From Hymenobacter jejuensis (GTDB lineage Bacteria; Bacteroidota; Bacteroidia; Cytophagales; Hymenobacteraceae), in contig NZ_CP040896.1 of assembly GCF_006337165.1 (NCBI RefSeq), positions 2,170,001 to 2,234,000 on the forward strand: a stretch of DNA of 64,000 bases. Direction: 5' to 3'. The notes beneath the pieces are model-generated. The model did no database searches. It was not told where the DNA came from and was given only the letters and a program-made list of their open reading frames with translations. Shown piece after piece: positions 43,376 through 51,975 of this stretch (positions within the stretch are counted from its first letter, which is position 1; each line of letters begins with the position of its first letter). The position numbers were made by a program, and so were the translations under genes.

Positions 43376-45238
43376 ATGTACGCTCGCGCCTTCTTTCTTC
43401 TGATGATGCTACTGGTGCTGATCGCTTGGTCCGCGAGCGCATGGGCGCAGATCCCGCCACCGCTGCCCAACCAGCCGTCGTTGCAGTCGCCACCGGTTCC
43501 GCCTGCTGCGCCGCGCCCCGACTCGACGGCACGGGCGGTGAAGCGCCTAAGCCGACCCAAAGTGTTGCAGCTAGAACTGGAAGACGCCGATCAGGCGGTA
43601 GTGCAGCGCTATCGGTACCGGACCCTACTGCCCGATTCGCTGGCGGCCCTGCGTGAAGTGCGCGATTTGGTATTGTCCTTACAGACAGATGCTTACCTCA
43701 CGGCTTCAGCCGATGCCATGAGCTGGAGCCGCGATTCGCTGCACGTGCGCCTGTACGTAGGCGAACAGTTTCGGTGGGCGCATCTGCGCAACGGCAACCT
43801 CGGCGACGCCTTGCTGATTCGGGCGGGGTACCGCGAGAAATTTTACGCCAACAAACCCTTTTTGCCCGCCGACTGGACGCGCCTACAGCAACGCATCATT
43901 GCCGAAGCCGAAAACCAAGGCTTCCCATTTGCCTCGGTCCGCATGGATTCGGTGCAGCTGCGCGGGGCGGCTATCGAAGGGCGGGTAGTGCTAGACCGTG
44001 GCCCTGCCATCGTGTTCGATTCCTTGCAAATTGTAGGCAATACTAAAACGCGTAAGCAGTTCTTAACCAAATACTTGCAAATACTTCCTAACCAGCCTTA
44101 CAGCCAGCAACGGGTGGAGGCAGCGGCTCGTCTGCTGCGGCAGCTTCCTTACTTGCAACTCAAGGCCGAGCCGGAAGTACGCTTTTCAAAAGGGCGGGCG
44201 CGGGTGTATCTGCTCCTCGACGACCGCTCGGCCAACCAGTTCGATGCCATCGTGGGCGTGTTGCCCAATCCCAATCCCGGCATCGGGCAGAAGCGCGTGC
44301 AACTTACTGGCGACGTGACGCTTAACTTGCGCAACCTGCGCGGTGGCGGCAAGCAGATTGGGTTGCAGTGGCGCAAGGTAGACGTGGCCTCGCAGCAACT
44401 CGACGCGCAGTACGTGCACCCTAGTTTCTTCGGCACCCCGCTGGAGGTGGCGGGCACATTCAATCTCTACAAGCAGTCCAGCGCGTTCGTCACGCTGCGG
44501 CCGCGGTTGCAGGTGACTTACCCCACGGCCCGGGCCGGGCGCATTACGTTTTTCACTGAGCGGCGCAGCTCCCGCCTGCTCACCGACCCAACTTTCAAGA
44601 CGCGTACTACCCTGCCCGATACCATCGATTCCGAGTTCAATTCCTACGGCCTCGAGTACAGCTGGAATGCCCTTGACGACATGTATTTCCCGCGGCGTGG
44701 CCTGCTGGCTTCGCTTCAGGCGTCGGTGGGCAATAAGCGTATCTTCAAAAACGCCGATCTGAACGCCGCACTTTACAACAGCGTGCCCTTGCGCTCGACG
44801 CAGGAAGCACTGGGCGTGCGGGTTGAGTATTATTATAATGTCGGGCGTAACGGGGTATTGCTGACGCGCTTACGTGGCGAGGCGCTAATTAATAAGCGGC
44901 TGTTTCTGAACGACTTATTCCGTTTGGGCGGGCTAGCTACGCTGCGTGGCTTCAACGAATTTGCCTTCTACGCCAGCCAGTATGCCGTGAGTACCGTCGA
45001 GTTTCGGCAGTTTACGGGGGCGGATGCGTACGTATTTCTGTTCGCCGACCAAGGAATTCTGCAGCGCGGTTTGGTCAACGACAAAGCCTGGGATGCGCCT
45101 ACCGGACTCGGCGCTGGCCTCAGCTTTCGCACGCCCGCCGGCATGTTTCAGTTCGTGTATTCCATTGGTCGCTCTAACAATCAGAAGTTCAGCTTCAATT
45201 CCTCCAAAATCCACTTCGGCATTACCAGTCGCTTCTAA
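43376..45238 (+). CDS. BamA/TamA-family outer-membrane protein
   Basis: A 620-residue outer-membrane protein starting at the ATG at 43376 with signal peptide (near SAWAQ). The N-terminal half has POTRA-like repeats, for example RVVLDRGPAIVFDSLQIVGNTKTRKQFL. The C-terminal half is an Omp85 barrel with GRITFFTERRSSRL and the ending SFRTPAGMFQFVYSIGRSNNQKFSFNSSKIHFGITSRF. It is shorter than BamA and has a proline-rich N-terminus. It may be a TamA or a specialised secretion barrel. Followed by a strong terminator. The role in outer-membrane assembly or secretion is inferred. Confidence 0.87.
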   Translation: MYARAFFLLMMLLVLIAWSASAWAQIPPPLPNQPSLQSPPVPPAAPRPDSTARAVKRLSRPKVLQLELEDADQAVVQRYRYRTLLPDSLAALREVRDLVLSLQTDAYLTASADAMSWSRDSLHVRLYVGEQFRWAHLRNGNLGDALLIRAGYREKFYANKPFLPADWTRLQQRIIAEAENQGFPFASVRMDSVQLRGAAIEGRVVLDRGPAIVFDSLQIVGNTKTRKQFLTKYLQILPNQPYSQQRVEAAARLLRQLPYLQLKAEPEVRFSKGRARVYLLLDDRSANQFDAIVGVLPNPNPGIGQKRVQLTGDVTLNLRNLRGGGKQIGLQWRKVDVASQQLDAQYVHPSFFGTPLEVAGTFNLYKQSSAFVTLRPRLQVTYPTARAGRITFFTERRSSRLLTDPTFKTRTTLPDTIDSEFNSYGLEYSWNALDDMYFPRRGLLASLQASVGNKRIFKNADLNAALYNSVPLRSTQEALGVRVEYYYNVGRNGVLLTRLRGEALINKRLFLNDLFRLGGLATLRGFNEFAFYASQYAVSTVEFRQFTGADAYVFLFADQGILQRGLVNDKAWDAPTGLGAGLSFRTPAGMFQFVYSIGRSNNQKFSFNSSKIHFGITSRF

Positions 45239-45240
45239 AC

Positions 45241-45275
45241 AAAAAGCCCGCTTCCAGTTAGGAAGCGGGCTTTTA
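45241..45275. terminator. Bidirectional terminator, BamA-like gene / esterase
   Basis: AAAAAGCCCGCTTCC pairs with its complement across AGTTA. It lies between two convergent genes, and an AT-rich post-stop element follows. Confidence 0.85.
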
Positions 45276-45293
45276 TAAACAATTAATAATCAA

Positions 45294-46475
45294 TTACTTG
45301 TTTAAAGCGGCTTTTAGGTCACTGGCGGCGAGGTCTTCGGCCTCGCGGGCTTGCGGCACTACTGCCCCCATCCCAAAGAATTCGTGGGTAACGTTGTCGT
45401 AGAGCTTGTAGTTGACGGGAACCCCGGCGGCTTGCAACTTGTCGGCGTAAGTTTTGCCTTCGCTCATGAGCGGGTCAATACCGGCACCAATTACCGTAGC
45501 GGGGGCCAAGCCTTTCAGATTAGGCGCATGTACTAAGTCAATCAGCGGGTTTTTGCCATCGGCTGGAGTGCGCAGGTAGTGCTGAAAGAACCACGCCATA
45601 AATGGCTTGTTCAACGGTTTCGACTTGGTATGCGCTAGGTAAGAAGGCGTGTTTAGGTTGTAGCCGGCAATAGGATACACAAGCAACTGGTATTTAGGCT
45701 GCATCACGCCCTTGTCGCGCGCCATCATGCACACGGCCGCTGCCAAGTTACCACCTGCGCTTTCCCCGGCCACGGCCACGCGCTTAGGGTCGCCTTTGAT
45801 GGAAGCGGCATTTTTGAGCACCCATTGATACGCCGCAAACGAATCATTATGAGCCGTTGGGAACTTGTGCTCCGGACCCTGCCGATACGCCACCGAAACG
45901 AAAATGGCGTTGGTTTTTTCGGCCAGCGCCCGCACCGACGGATCGTACGTGTCGAGATTGGCAATGACCCAGCCTCCGCCGTGGTAATACACAACTACGG
46001 GCAAAGGGCCTTGGGCACCACGCGGCGTATAAATGCGTGCCTTCACCCCCGGTGCTACTTCTTTGCTCATCGTGTCGAGGGGCGAAGGAGGGGAGGGGAT
46101 GCCAAAGTCCTTCATCACCGCCATTGTAGCATCGGTTGGGGAAGGGGCTTTCCGAACCTGGGCGGGCGTCTGCTCTTCAGGTGGTGTGGGGCCGCTCAAG
46201 CTGGTCAGCTTTTCGATCACAGTTTGCATTTCAGGGGCCATGTTTGGGGCCCAAGCCGGCGCAGCGCCGGCTGGCTTCACAGGCTTGCTGCCGGTAGAGG
46301 CAGTACTTGTATCGGCCGCAGCGGTAGCAGTTGAATCTTGGGTTGAAGTAGCAGTTTGCTCCGTTGAGGTTTTGTTTTCGCCACAAGAAGAGAATAGCAA
46401 ACTCGTAGTAAGCGCTGGAGCAATAAGCCAGATAGCACGATTAATAAAAGGGCGGAACGGACGTTCTGATTTCAT
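45294..46475 (-). CDS. Lipoprotein esterase of the hormone-sensitive-lipase family
   Basis: A 393-residue lipoprotein with lipobox FSSC and a Thr/Ser/Ala/Pro linker. The alpha/beta hydrolase domain has YYHGGGWV (oxyanion), GESAGGN (nucleophile) and the acid/His in GAGIDPLM and VTHEFFGM, the HSL signature. Likely cleaves short-chain esters or lactones in the periplasm or on the surface. It stands alone upstream of the tRNA. Confidence 0.88.
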   Translation of the reverse strand: MKSERPFRPFINRAIWLIAPALTTSLLFSSCGENKTSTEQTATSTQDSTATAAADTSTASTGSKPVKPAGAAPAWAPNMAPEMQTVIEKLTSLSGPTPPEEQTPAQVRKAPSPTDATMAVMKDFGIPSPPSPLDTMSKEVAPGVKARIYTPRGAQGPLPVVVYYHGGGWVIANLDTYDPSVRALAEKTNAIFVSVAYRQGPEHKFPTAHNDSFAAYQWVLKNAASIKGDPKRVAVAGESAGGNLAAAVCMMARDKGVMQPKYQLLVYPIAGYNLNTPSYLAHTKSKPLNKPFMAWFFQHYLRTPADGKNPLIDLVHAPNLKGLAPATVIGAGIDPLMSEGKTYADKLQAAGVPVNYKLYDNVTHEFFGMGAVVPQAREAEDLAASDLKAALNK

Positions 46476-46679
46476 TTAGGTTGGTTTTGATGCATTAAGA
46501 AGGGACTAGGCTCACGTATAATTTGGATAGCTCGACCATATCATGCGTAATGGTCTGAAACGTTCTTTTTCAGCAGAAGGTTAATGGTAAAAGATAAAAA
46601 ATAGGCCTGATACTCAGCGCGAAAGGTGCTTGCAGTATGTTTTTGCAACCTTTTAGTACTGATATCCGAAAAAGCCTCT

Positions 46680-46687
46680 TACATTTG
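46680..46687 (+). promoter_or_regulatory. -7 box of the tRNA-fMet promoter
   Basis: TACATTTG at 46680-46687, 13 bases upstream of the tRNA. No matching -33 was found. Confidence 0.45.
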
Positions 46688-46700
46688 CATCACCAAACAG

Positions 46701-46773
<73 letters not shown>

Positions 46774-46776
46774 CCT

Positions 46777-46810
46777 AAAAGGGCGTTTCCAATATGGAAA
46801 CGCCCTTTTT
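46777..46810. terminator. Terminator of tRNA-fMet
   Basis: GGGCGTTTCC and its complement with a short AATAT loop and flanking A and T runs. A similar hairpin lies after the right att site. Confidence 0.8.
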
Positions 46811-46819
46811 GTTTATCCG

Positions 46820-46838
46820 TAGGACGGTATTTAGGACA
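46820..46838 (+). repeat. Left arm-type integrase repeats
   Basis: TAGGACG at 46820 and TAGGACA at 46832, with start-to-start spacing of 12 bases. The same spacing is found at the right end at 54439 and 54451. Confidence 0.55.
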
Positions 46839-47019
46839 AATTCTGTGTATTACTCAAGTTATAACAGGTGTATTGCAGCTTATTTGAATTTGTCGTTTTC
46901 TTCACTGATAGGTTTATAGCAACTGCGTAAACGCATTTTGCTGATAAGGCTACCTCATATTCTAGGTTCAGGTAGTTAATTGCGTAACCGAGCACGCCAA
47001 CTACTTAATTATTTGAAAA

Positions 47020-47991
47020 ATGTCCCAAGCTATAAACCCATTTACTGACGAACCCATAGACAACCAAAGTATTGTAAGTCACATAAAACCTCGGGAAGAT
47101 CTTACGGATACCACTGTTGCAGTAAGGATATCCCAGCATAACAACCCAGATGATGGTTCTGGAGTTAAATTTATCGAGTGGGATTTTCTTCATAATAACG
47201 CGCAGGATAGTGAATACCAAGCAATCAAGCCATTGATTCAGGGGCTTTGGCAAAATGGCTATCCTTTAGTAGACCGGCGAGAGGTAATCAGTTTACAATT
47301 GCTTCAAGCCAAATTAGCTAGTGCCTCTTTCCCCCGTACCCCTAAGGAGAAGTTGGACAACCTACTCTTATTTATTGTAAGTCAACAATCAGAAGATGGC
47401 TCCTCAGTGTCGTTTTCTCCAACTTCATTATACAAGAGGTTGTATTTTAAAAGCGTTGCTGAGTTGGCATTTTATGCTACAGCGTTGCGGGATGATGGTC
47501 TAGTAAACTTTAATCCCAACAATTACGACTATTACTATCTATCGCTTACCCATAAAGGGCTTTTGTATGCTGCTTCCCTTGAGCAAGCAACAGCCAAATC
47601 TGTCTTATGCTTCGTTGCGATGTCTTTCGACAAAGCAGTAAACTACCTCTATACCGATGCCATAAAACCCGCATTAGAAGCTACAGGGTTCAATGCTTTT
47701 CGTGTAGATGAACACCATCCTGACGCTGAGCAGACGATTAACGATGCCATTATTGCCGGTATCAAGCGTAGTCGCTTTTGTATTGCTGACTTTACCCAGC
47801 ACAAAAAAGGAGTATATTTCGAGGCTGGCTATGCCTTAGGGCGCGGGATGAAAGTGATTTATACCTGCCATAGCGATGAGTTTAAAGATTCACACTTCGA
47901 CACAAACCACTATCCCCATATAATTTACGATACGTCTGAAGAATTACGTACGCGTTTAATTGCCAAAATTGAGGCGTGGATAAAGAAATGA
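47020..47991 (+). CDS. Effector-like protein with a nucleoside 2-deoxyribosyltransferase-like domain
   Basis: A 323-residue cytoplasmic protein, cargo of the element. Residues 1-60 have no clear family. Residues 110-190 look like a winged-helix or helical module (KEKLDNLLLFIVSQQS ... LTHKGLLYAASLEQA). The C-terminal part is a Rossmann-like NDT-type domain: CFVAMSF at residues 197-203, IKPALEATGF, and IADFTQHKKGVYFEAGYALGRG at 255-276 with the conserved Glu (E268). Such domains cleave nucleoside or NAD-like glycosidic bonds and occur in several phage-defence effectors. The winged-helix plus NDT combination and location on an integrative element suggest a defence effector, but this is inference. 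Confidence 0.65.
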   Translation: MSQAINPFTDEPIDNQSIVSHIKPREDLTDTTVAVRISQHNNPDDGSGVKFIEWDFLHNNAQDSEYQAIKPLIQGLWQNGYPLVDRREVISLQLLQAKLASASFPRTPKEKLDNLLLFIVSQQSEDGSSVSFSPTSLYKRLYFKSVAELAFYATALRDDGLVNFNPNNYDYYYLSLTHKGLLYAASLEQATAKSVLCFVAMSFDKAVNYLYTDAIKPALEATGFNAFRVDEHHPDAEQTINDAIIAGIKRSRFCIADFTQHKKGVYFEAGYALGRGMKVIYTCHSDEFKDSHFDTNHYPHIIYDTSEELRTRLIAKIEAWIKK

Positions 47992-48132
47992 ACGGTCTCA
48001 ACTGCACGCACTTTGTCATAGCGAGCTATAGCCAGCCTTCGTTCTAAAATTGAGTCATCACTCACACTTTTAGCTATTCTACTTATCTTCACAACATCCT
48101 TTCGGTATGTAGTTGCCAGCTCTACCTATGGC

Positions 48133-48171
48133 AAAAGCCCCGCGTTCCTCACTCGAGGGCGCGGGGCTTTT
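48133..48171 (+). terminator. Terminator of the effector-like gene
   Basis: AAAAGCCCCGCG and its complement, with a CCTC/GAGG inner stem. An almost identical hairpin is at 48692-48729. Confidence 0.75.
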
Positions 48172-48245
48172 CTTTTGTTTCATTTTTGCGTTATTGCCTT
48201 TGTTTTTTATCTGCTTAAAAAACAAAGGCAGCAGATTCTGATATC

Positions 48246-48668
48246 ATGGCAAAATTCATTGAATATTCCTGCCCTAACTGTAAAGCGAGCCTTTCGAATG
48301 GTTACCGCAGAACTGTTCTCAAAGCAGGAATGGGCATTCCCTTTACAAAATGCTTAAATTGCTTATATCTAATTCGCACAGGGTGGAAGCCTTTTTCTCA
48401 GCTTAGTTTAGCGAGTAAGATATTATACTGGCTTGGCGCTTTATTCACGTCGTTAATATATGGTACTATGATAGGTTTTATTTTGACATCCCTTTTATAT
48501 TTAGCTATTGACCGTTGGATATTCAAGATTAACGATGAAAACACATTGTGGTGGCTCTTTTTGCCATTGCCTATACTGTTCGTTGCTTGGCAATTATATA
48601 CTTTTTATGCTAACATCGGCATTGTAGAAGACCACTACAATAGGGAAGATTGGTCACTTGAAATGTAA
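48246..48668 (+). CDS. Zinc-ribbon membrane protein
   Basis: A 140-residue protein with an N-terminal zinc ribbon of two CxxC pairs, CPNC and CLNC, in the first 40 residues. Two or more hydrophobic helices follow (ILYWLGALFTSLIYGTMIGFILTSLLYLAI and WWLFLPLPILFVAWQLYTFYA). The rest is short and acidic. No family is recognised. Zinc-ribbon-plus-TM proteins appear in defence loci and as membrane-associated accessory factors. It is flanked by two homologous terminators, so it is an independent cassette. Start ATG. Confidence 0.6.
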   Translation: MAKFIEYSCPNCKASLSNGYRRTVLKAGMGIPFTKCLNCLYLIRTGWKPFSQLSLASKILYWLGALFTSLIYGTMIGFILTSLLYLAIDRWIFKINDENTLWWLFLPLPILFVAWQLYTFYANIGIVEDHYNREDWSLEM

Positions 48669-48691
48669 GGCAAAGCGGGTCATTCAATGAG

Positions 48692-48729
48692 AAAGCTCCG
48701 CGTTCCTCAAACGAGGGCGCGGAGCTTTT
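48692..48729 (+). terminator. Terminator of the zinc-ribbon gene
   Basis: A hairpin nearly the same as that at 48133-48171, including the central CGTTCCTCA segment. The base changes in the lower stem are matched on both sides. Confidence 0.75.
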
Positions 48730-49039
48730 CACAGTGCGCGGGAGCTATTCGTTGTTTGCGTTCCTGTTCAAGCTAGCCCGAGCTGCTGCATCATAGGAAC
48801 TAGATTAAGCCTGCCTCTCGCTTTTGCTTATAAAACTCGCTGCTAAAGCTTCAAGCTAACTGCGGCGGCTAACTCACTCTGAGTCCAGCAGGGCGAGAAA
48901 CCAGAAACAAGAACAATTAGGAACCGGGGTACTCGATCGATCCTACCCGGTTCTTGGGGTTCGGTTTTGGAAAACGTGCTTAGGGGGTAAGGCTAATGCT
49001 GTGTGGTAGCTCAGTGTAGCCTGCACGTTTCGTAGCCTT
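48730..49039. other. Gene-free region of the element with an internal hairpin
   Basis: About 310 bases without a gene. A hairpin at 48919-48955 pairs AGGAACCGGG and TA with TACCCGGTTCTT (one wobble, one bulge) around a loop containing CGATCGATC. It could be an origin of replication or transfer, or a terminator for the minus-strand genes. Confidence 0.4.
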
Positions 49040-49414
49040 TTATGGGAACAGGAACCCATTAGTAGCACGGCATACAATAGTCACCCAATCGTCTACTATC
49101 CGTTTGCCTTTCGTGGTGAGGCAGAGCATGTGTACACGGAAAGGGCCGCGCTTTCGCGTTAGACAGCTCGATTGGCTCAAGGTACGCAGTTGGGCACGTA
49201 GTCTTGTTTGGGCCAATAGTTTAGTGGCGTACAGTTCCCGCACAGTAATAGAGTTGGCGTACTTACCCATCAGGGCGGAGACAGCCAGCAAAACGCGGAT
49301 TTCAGTTGCCGTAAGCCCGTATTTCTCGCCCGTTATACGCTGGGCTGCTGGCGCGGTGAGTGCGGTGCCAATCAGACGTGAAGCATTCTCTCTCAGCATT
49401 TTATATAGGGTCAT
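49040..49414 (-). CDS. Winged-helix (MarR-like) protein
   Basis: A 124-residue protein with a MarR-like winged helix: LTATEIRVLLAVSALMGKYANSITVRELYATKLLAQTRLRAQLRTLSQSSCLTRKRGPFRVHMLCLTTKGKRIVDDWV. The pattern helix-helix-recognition helix-wing is clear. It may regulate the element. No effector known. Start ATG. Confidence 0.65.
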   Translation of the reverse strand: MTLYKMLRENASRLIGTALTAPAAQRITGEKYGLTATEIRVLLAVSALMGKYANSITVRELYATKLLAQTRLRAQLRTLSQSSCLTRKRGPFRVHMLCLTTKGKRIVDDWVTIVCRATNGFLFP

Positions 49415-49461
49415 GCCTCATATAGTGGCGGTAACGGCAAAGCAAGAAGGAGCAGAAATGC

Positions 49462-49731
49462 CTATTGCTTGTGTGTAGCTGACTTGCTGTATCTTTCGCC
49501 GGCTCCATTTTGCGCTGACGGCATAGAGCGAGTATTCCAGCGGCGGGCGGCTTCGGTCAGTGTAGCACAAGGGCCGACGAAAGCTAGGCTTACTGGGCAT
49601 GTTACAGCCTCATTGGCGCAGTTGATGAAATACTCGGAGGGCACCTTCGGGAAGGTCAGCGCGTGCTGGTTGGTTTCCACGGCGGCTGGGCCACCGCACC
49701 ACGGGCAGGGTAACAAACGGACGGTTTCCAT
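49462..49731 (-). CDS. Lar-like restriction alleviation zinc ribbon protein
   Basis: An 89-residue zinc-ribbon protein. LLPCPWCGGPA and the later CANEAVTCP give CxxC and a second pair; the ending TLTEAARRWNTR is the A-x-x-x-WN-x-R signature of the Lar/DUF551-like family. In lambdoid Rac prophages Lar lowers type I restriction. On this element it may aid entry past host restriction. Start ATG. Confidence 0.7.
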   Translation of the reverse strand: METVRLLPCPWCGGPAAVETNQHALTFPKVPSEYFINCANEAVTCPVSLAFVGPCATLTEAARRWNTRSMPSAQNGAGERYSKSATHKQ

Positions 49732-49733
49732 CT

Positions 49734-50393
49734 TCAGGCGGCTACGGCTAACGATTGACCCTCTGAGCTAGATGGGATGAAGTCGTAACCCTCAGCCCGC
49801 TTCTTACCGCCCTTGCACCAACGCTGAATCCTTTTCTCGTAAGTGCCCATTGCCTCAGCGGCGGCCCTAGTGGATGGGAATGTTCCGGCTGGCACCTGAT
49901 ACCAACCACTGAACTTAGGGTGCTTCTCGCCCATCTTCTGGGCTGACATCTTGGCTCTAGTTTCTTCCCCAACATTGTGGCTCTTACCGTAGAGATGATG
50001 CTCAGGGCCTCTCTTAACATTCATTAACCCAGTAGCAAAGGCATGGCGGGTATTCTCGCTTTTAGTCACCCACTCAAGATTTTCTATACTGTTGTTGGCC
50101 TTGTTGCCGTCGATATGGTTGACGTCGGGCTTATTATCCGGGTTGGCAATAAAGCGTAAAGCCACCAATCGGTGCATGCTACAAAGCTTCCTTCTTTTAA
50201 CACCCTCGAAAAGGATTGCCACTCTTATATATCCTATTCGGCAGGGTTTAGCGGAAAGTAGCCGGTCTGCTATGGAAGAGTACACGCGACCACATGAGCT
50301 GACATAGGCAGTCGGTGCATTCTCTATCTGGTGGAAGGTGCGGCCCTCATGGGTGATGGTGGGAACATTGGGAATTACGTACATAAAAGGCAT
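49734..50393 (-). CDS. HNH endonuclease with NUMOD4 and NUMOD3-type motifs
   Basis: A 219-residue protein of the phage-type HNH homing family. An N-terminal NUMOD4-like segment (ENAPTAYVSSCGRVYS), then LHRLVALRFIANPDNKPDVNHIDGNKANNSIENLEWVTKSENTRHAFATGL with the HNH residues, then GEKHPKFSG as NUMOD3. A final helical DNA-binding stretch follows. It stands within the element between the Lar-like gene and the replication gene and may be a selfish insertion. Only two bases separate it from the Lar-like gene. Confidence 0.85.
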   Translation of the reverse strand: MPFMYVIPNVPTITHEGRTFHQIENAPTAYVSSCGRVYSSIADRLLSAKPCRIGYIRVAILFEGVKRRKLCSMHRLVALRFIANPDNKPDVNHIDGNKANNSIENLEWVTKSENTRHAFATGLMNVKRGPEHHLYGKSHNVGEETRAKMSAQKMGEKHPKFSGWYQVPAGTFPSTRAAAEAMGTYEKRIQRWCKGGKKRAEGYDFIPSSSEGQSLAVAA

Positions 50394-50658
50394 GGTTGAG
50401 CCAGGGTGCCCGTTTTGGGCTCCGGCAAGTGGGACAATAAATCAGGGGGTGAGCTGAAGCGTGTAGGCTATAGCGTGGACTACACAACGTCAGCAGTGTC
50501 AGCAAGCCTCGACGCTGCGCTATGCGCCAATCCTCGCTACGTTCCGGTTGGCAGACACACTTTTGAGGGTTGTTACACGGACACTAGATGGGCTTCAGGA
50601 AAGAGGGTGATTCTAACAGATACCTAAGTGGGGAAGACCCCTCACATTTGGGCATTGG

Positions 50659-51555
50659 TTACCCGCCCGATGCTACCATTAGGGCAAGGGCAAACTGCTC
50701 GTCGTACTCATCGGTGAAGCTTTGCTTTTTGAGTAGGCGTAAAGCTTTCGTTCTGTTTCGCTCGCAGGTGCTACGAGGTTGGGTCGCCTTCATGCGCCGC
50801 CAGAACTCCTGGTCTTGGGCAGTATGCAGTAATGCTGCATCGGCCATACACAGTTTTGTGTAATCCATCGGGCGTTTGCGTTGTATCTGGTGCCAATGCT
50901 CTTGAAGATGGGATGCTAAGGCTAACAGTACAGGCCGCTGGGCTAAATCAGCTAGCGTCACACTTGATAAGCCTGTGACGCGGCTTAGGTTTCTGGGCTT
51001 GGTTATAGCTATTTCGTACCTGAGTAGGTTCGGAGTGGGTATAGGAAGTGGCCCATTGCCTCGGGAGCGGGCGTAGGCACCTTTGTTGTAAACCTTCACC
51101 TTGTACCCATCGTGGCTCGCCGTGAACTCATGTGGGTGTGTTTGCTTCCCATCGGGCTGTATAGCAAGGAAAGGGCGGCGTCCGTGAGAAATAAGGCTGT
51201 GCAGAAAAGGCTGGGGTGAATCGCTCATTGGTAGATTCACGCCCACCTCCAGCTTCTTAACCGTCAACCAATCGGGAGGTAGGTTCATCCAAGCTGCTAA
51301 GTCATCCACCGTTCCCGGTACTTCCGCAGTCGTAAATAGCCCTAGGTTGTGGCCCTTTGCAAAGGTGTGCAAGGAGCCCATCATCGCTCCTACCCCATCG
51401 TCCGGTCGAACCCATACGCGTACTCCCCGCTGCCCATTACTGCACAAGAATCCATAGGCGTTTATATCTCCAGTGGCTCCTTCAAAAGCGGGCGAGTAGG
51501 CCAATCTTTTCAGCGCCTCAGGGTGCGTGAAGGCTAGTTTGCTACCGTCCAACAT
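50659..51555 (-). CDS. Replication-initiation-like protein
   Basis: A 298-residue protein resembling phage and plasmid rolling-circle initiators: KKLEVGVNLPM, then HDGYKVKVYNKG (K-x-Y-N/D-K-G motif) and LLRYEIAITKP. These features match the gpII/Rep-type group with a beta-rich nuclease core. No clear HUH pair could be assigned by eye. It overlaps the HTH gene upstream by 14 bases, a sign of translational coupling. It may support element replication after excision. Confidence 0.5.
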   Translation of the reverse strand: MLDGSKLAFTHPEALKRLAYSPAFEGATGDINAYGFLCSNGQRGVRVWVRPDDGVGAMMGSLHTFAKGHNLGLFTTAEVPGTVDDLAAWMNLPPDWLTVKKLEVGVNLPMSDSPQPFLHSLISHGRRPFLAIQPDGKQTHPHEFTASHDGYKVKVYNKGAYARSRGNGPLPIPTPNLLRYEIAITKPRNLSRVTGLSSVTLADLAQRPVLLALASHLQEHWHQIQRKRPMDYTKLCMADAALLHTAQDQEFWRRMKATQPRSTCERNRTKALRLLKKQSFTDEYDEQFALALMVASGG

Positions 51556-51880
51556 GGCTGGGAGCTTGTGCAGACTTTCGAGCGGGCTTCTCTGTGCGCT
51601 GGTGGGCTTTCAGCGCGTTCAATAAATCAGCGCGCTTTAGATAAGTACGACCGCCCATCTTGTGGTACGGTAATACACCCCGCCGCTTCCAGTCGTGTAC
51701 TGTCTGCTGGCATACGTCCAGCAGTTTGGCGGCCTCACGTATCGTTAGCAATGTCTCCGTGTCGGCCGTAGAGGCTGGAGCTTCTGCGCGCTTATTAAGC
51801 TCAAAAAGGATTCTAGGCCATAGTTTGTCCAGTACTACGGCTTCCAGTTGATCTGGCGTTGTGACAATTACCATTTGCAT
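51542..51880 (-). CDS. Excisionase-type helix-turn-helix protein
   Basis: 112 residues from the ATG at 51880, with ATG 51874 and GTG 51886 as alternatives. The C-terminal half is an excisionase-type winged helix: LLTIREAAKLLDVCQQTVHDWKRRGVLPYHKMGGRTYLKRADLLNAL. It ends overlapping the start of the replication gene. It probably controls excision or replication. Confidence 0.85.
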   Translation of the reverse strand: MQMVIVTTPDQLEAVVLDKLWPRILFELNKRAEAPASTADTETLLTIREAAKLLDVCQQTVHDWKRRGVLPYHKMGGRTYLKRADLLNALKAHQRTEKPARKSAQAPSHVGR

Positions 51881-51975
51881 TATCACTCTGGGGAAAGGCT
51901 ATCCGGTCCATCCGGTAAGCGTGTCCAGTAATGACGACGCAATTAGGCTTTACCCAATGGGTCAAAACGGGCGGC

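Noticed and set aside
50406..50627. Possible 73-residue gene within the element
   Set aside because: No start ATG, no recognisable domain and composition like a random frame; not supported.
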